Shown piece by piece: positions 60,333-64,000 of a DNA stretch of 64,000 nucleotides. The notes beneath the pieces are model-generated. The model worked only from the letters and a program-made list of their open reading frames with translations. It did no database searches and was not told the DNA's origin. The DNA lies in NCBI RefSeq assembly GCF_042242105.1, contig NC_092019.1:26739828-26803827 (forward strand), written 5' to 3'. The stretch is from Pempheris klunzingeri (taxonomy: Eukaryota; Chordata; Actinopteri; Acropomatiformes; Pempheridae). The stretch's first letter is position 1. Each line of letters starts with the position of its first letter. The translations under genes and the position numbers were made by a program.

Positions 60333-62811
60333 CTGCACAACGACAAGAGACAGATGCAAGAGAGCTCATTAGTACTGACATCACATCAACAGTATCCTCC
60401 ATGTACACGGCCACTGTTTCAGCATGTCACACTGTTACAAGTCTAAGTTAGAAAGTGACTGAACGACAGCATACAGGCTTGTTACTTCAGGGTGAGGGTG
60501 GGGGACATCACTGAAAAACTATGTCGTCTCATTCTTCATCAGAATGACGTATTGGAGACGCTGTGAGAAACTTTGATTTAATCTTCACAGAGTCTACGAC
60601 TTAACCTTTAGATTCAGCTACAACAATGTAAAATGTGGGTGCATTAATCTCAGTTGGTTGATGCCGTGGGTACGCGTGAGATTTAGTTGAGCACAAATAC
60701 ATGTGATGTAATGTGAGTGAAATGGAGAGCAGGCCCAGCCAGCACGAGCCGGTAATGTGCCTCTTGGGTTCAGGAGCACACCAGTTCATCCAGTCGACAC
60801 AATAAAGCCATGACAGCTTCAAGTTCTCCACCTTTTTACTACAACACTTCCTATTAGTTCATCCTGGTACACATGTCGTAATATATGACATTAAAGCTTA
60901 ACATTTCCTTTTTACAGTATACAGACCCTTAAAACCAGGATCAGAAAAATCCATTTGACAGTGATGTCAGATTGATGTGATCTTGGGTCAGTTCCACAGT
61001 TCTGAACCGAGGAACGTATCAGCGTGATGTCTGACATCTGTGATGGCTTATTAACAGTGTGAATAGCAGCTGTTTCATTCTAACTGCTGGATTTAACCAG
61101 GTAGATCCCCAGAAGTGCAAGAATCATTTCAGTACATCATCTTCATCCGAGACGGTGTGTTTTTTTTTTGCCAAACACAGTGTAATGTGTATATCAAGAA
61201 CGGGCTAACCTAAAGTCACCTGACACAGCACAATTTACTAAAACCACTTTTTAAAATGTCATAGTTCAGAAAAAGCTGGATTATAGTCAACACACCACAA
61301 GAGCAGTCTAAGTCTACCAACACCACTGGACCTGCACACAATTACATTAGATCCTAATCAGACAGACACTGCCAGACAGAGAAATAGCCATTTACAAAGT
61401 AAATGTACTCAATTCTAGCATTCTGTAAGTGAAACAGCCCCAGAAGTCAGAGAGCACATATGAACATTGGTGGAATCACTCCTCCAGCTTAAAGTTTTAC
61501 AGATCCTTTACTAAAGGGATTTCAGTGTAAGCGACAAAGGATAAAATCCAAAGATTATCTGAAGCTAATGAGGCTGAAGACTGAAGAAGTTTCAGTCTGT
61601 TAAGATTCCAGTGTAAGATTCCCTGCTTTCTTACCTTTCTTCAGCTCAACAGAGAAACTCTGTCTATGGAAACACAAAGAAGGAACTTTACACTGACAAG
61701 ACTGTTGAGTTGGAATGGATCAGCTTGGACACAGTAGTGAAACCTCATATTAACTTCAGTTAAGCCAGAGAATGGGTTTGCACAGTGATGCCATCCATCA
61801 CTTACACTTGAAGACTGGCCATCATAAACAGGAGGAATGATTACAGCAAGCCAAACCTGCTTCAATAACCATTCGGGCACCAGAGCGGCCTAAAAAGTGT
61901 GATCCTATCTTGAGGCAGCCAAAGTGTCTCCACACCAGGGTCATCACCAACAGCTCTTTATGTTTAAGGTCCTTCTGACTGTTGAGAGGTCGCTCTCTGG
62001 ATCAACGAGCGTTTTTTCTAACTATCTGACCTCTGAATCCAGAACAACAGCACGTCTTCGCTTTAGTTAACTCAACCAACCCTGCCGTGTCTATTTTGGG
62101 AAGTGGGCTGTCAGTTTGCAAAAGCCTGCCATATGTTTGGTTGGAAACAGGGTTCGCTGAGACAGGGGCGAGACAAATGCAAGGCCTGTCAAGTATTTTT
62201 CAAGTAATAATGCACATTTTTAAAAGGAGCTGAGGATCTAAGATCACGCTGAGTGTCTGACAGCAGCACTGATAGAAAAACAAGCTGCACACCAAAAGGT
62301 TTTCTGCAGCTTGAACCGTTTTCAACAGGAAACGTCATAATCATTAAAGACATGTAAAAATAGGACTAAATGTGTTGTTATCAGGGCTGAGGAATGGCCA
62401 AAAATTGATAATTAGCACAACAAATGTCAAATCACTCGTTCTAGCTTAAGAAACCAGAGAGTTAATTGTGTTTCTAACATGTTCTTCACTGGCAGAAAAC
62501 ACAGCTCCACACTGTCCCAGAACTGTGCTGAGGCCAGAGCAAACCAAACGTTAGCCTTTTATTTCATTATAGTATTGTATACAGCAACAAACCACTGCAT
62601 TTATTCAAGTTTTTCCCCAAAAAACTACATTTTACAAGATTAGATGTGAACACATCATGATGACACGGTTTACCTTTGCCCAATCCAACACTTGCAACCT
62701 AACGATAACGAGGACTTTGGTAAGATTCAGTTCTCTTCCTCTGTTTCAAGGCAGGTGGCAGCTGGCATTTAAAGCTGCAAGTGGTAACTTAATGCTCTAA
62801 AAACATCTTTG

Positions 62812-62932
62812 CTGAAGCTGTCCCTGTATCCTGACAGTAGAACAGGAGACAGGTCATCTTCCTGTGGCTCCTCCTGCTCCTTATGGCATTCGCAAGAATC
62901 CAGTTCGCCTGAATGAAAACAATCAATCACCT
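62812..62932 (+). repeat. Dispersed repeat shared with 55848-55965
   Basis: CCTGACAGTAGAACAGGAGA, then TCCTGTGGCTCCTCCTGCTC and CAAGAATCCAGTTCGCCTGA. The order matches the other copy, with short indels. Confidence 0.6.
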
Positions 62933-63759
62933 CCATCTACATGCTGCACAGACACACAACCCCCTTCTTGCCTTCCCATGCATGCTCTCAGGCCAGCTCA
63001 ATATCTTCAGTGGCTGCTTCAGGAGGAGCTCTGCAAACACAATGGTGGAGGAACAACCAGCAGCAAAGAAAAACGTGTTATTTCAGCTCTGCTGAATAGA
63101 GTTCGTGTTTCATTCTCACTCCAGAGACACACAGGAGGAGGAAGCGCCATGAAGCGCCATTATATGTCAGTTCTTGGTGTGCAGCAACCTGTGCGTTCAC
63201 AGCAAAAGAGCATTTCTCAGCACTGGTCTAAAAGAGAGTCTGCTCCTGGGCTCCTTTAGAATCACACATAGAGCGGATCTTTATCAATAACCTCATGGAA
63301 CGCTGTAACGTCTGTCTGTCTGTCTTTTGGAATAAGTTTGTAATCTAAAAAACCCCATCAGCCATGATACTAGCTAATAAATATAGTGGGTGGGCTTATA
63401 GAATGTGAGCCAGCAGTGTGCAGCCCCACGGCCCCCCAGGCACTTCAGAACTTACATTTCTGAATGCCAAACTGAAGTACCTCAAGCCCCTCAGTACCTT
63501 GCACGAAGCTTGTAGAAACATCTTTGTTTTGAGTAGGATTTAGTATGGTGTTAAGCAAAGTAACTTATTGACCTAATATCAGTTTGTAATTTTCTTAATC
63601 AAGGAAATGTTTTGATTGTGATCAGTGTTATTTCTATAACTGTCAAACAGAAAATAAATATCTGGTTGTTCACTTAATACTAACAGCTTTGAGGTGGGAA
63701 TTTATGGTATCTGGGACTTTGCTGGGGTGCCTCTGGAACCCTTTCAAGTAGCCAATGTA

Positions 63760-63927
63760 GGCGGCTGTGGCCTAGAGGTCGAGCGGGTCGTCATCGGAAG
63801 GTTGGGTCGACTCGATCCAATGAGTCAGCATGTCGACGTGTCCTTGGGCAGGACACTGAAAGAAGTCTCCTCCAACTTAAATTCCTCCGGAATGTGTGAA
63901 TGTGTGAATGAGGATGTGATGTGAAAG
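63760..63927 (+). mobile_element. tRNA-derived SINE, diverged copy
   Basis: Head GGCGGCTGTGGCCTAGAGGT, decayed B-box GACTCGATCC, and body GTGTCCTTGGGCAGGACACT, ending GAATGAGGATGTGATGTG. It belongs to the family at 14133-14384. Confidence 0.78.
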
Positions 63928-64000
63928 AGAAATGCATACTTGCACTGGCCTCACTCTTATTTTGATCTCCTCTTTTATTAGGCTGCCATGTGTTAGATAT

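Larger units (their letters stand above)
60333..64000 (-). other. adcy3: adcy3 intron, no upstream exon found
   Basis: The next exon 5' of 60332 should encode the LxLPKHVADEM-type segment before C1a. I could not find it on the minus strand here, so the intron probably runs past 64000. The stretch contains only the repeats listed separately and no other gene. Confidence 0.6.

Noticed and set aside
60601-60831. Minus-strand frame starting ENLKLSWLYCVDW as a possible upstream adcy3 exon
   Set aside because: The first few residues recall the ADCY3 ENLMLSILP segment, but the rest does not match, and no suitable donor restores phase to exon 60332.

Overview
The window is vertebrate nuclear DNA, most likely from a ray-finned (teleost) fish. 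Genes are split by GT-AG introns. Dinucleotide microsatellites are long and frequent. Tc1-like transposons, tRNA-derived SINEs and LINE 3' tails of teleost type fill the introns. Four protein-coding genes can be reconstructed exon by exon, and all four encode close relatives of known vertebrate proteins.

Layout: (1) 1-5161 has no gene and holds a LINE 3' end and dispersed repeats. (2) 5162-15657, minus strand: a complete six-exon class C GPCR of the GPRC6A type (917 aa predicted). Its third intron is packed with nested mobile elements. (3) 17053-19179, plus strand: complete five-exon cnih4 (139 aa), head-to-head with the receptor and with a CpG-rich start. (4) 26092-39175, minus strand: complete fourteen-exon wdr26 (606 aa predicted), tail-to-tail with cnih4. 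It starts in a CpG-rich region and carries two Tc1-like remnants and a LINE reverse-transcriptase fragment in its introns. (5) 44416-60332, minus strand: the last 17 coding exons of adcy3, running from catalytic domain C1a to the stop codon. The N-terminal exons lie beyond position 64000 or could not be found.

Functional theme: the four products are a nutrient-sensing GPCR, an ER export factor known to handle GPCRs, a WD40 protein that scaffolds the CTLH E3 ligase and has been linked to G-beta-gamma, and a membrane adenylyl cyclase. This may be coincidence, but the neighbourhood is unlike the human arrangement as I know it.

I found no new biological system. The points most worth a second look are: a Tc1 element that landed 9 nt inside a splice donor; a 48-bp TG tract 6 nt from an adcy3 splice acceptor; two GC-AG introns; a 173-bp direct repeat that looks identical at both copies; a four-codon upstream ORF in front of cnih4; a poly-serine loop in adcy3; and a compound CA array of about 690 bp. 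All coordinates and translations were read by eye, with no alignment or database search.
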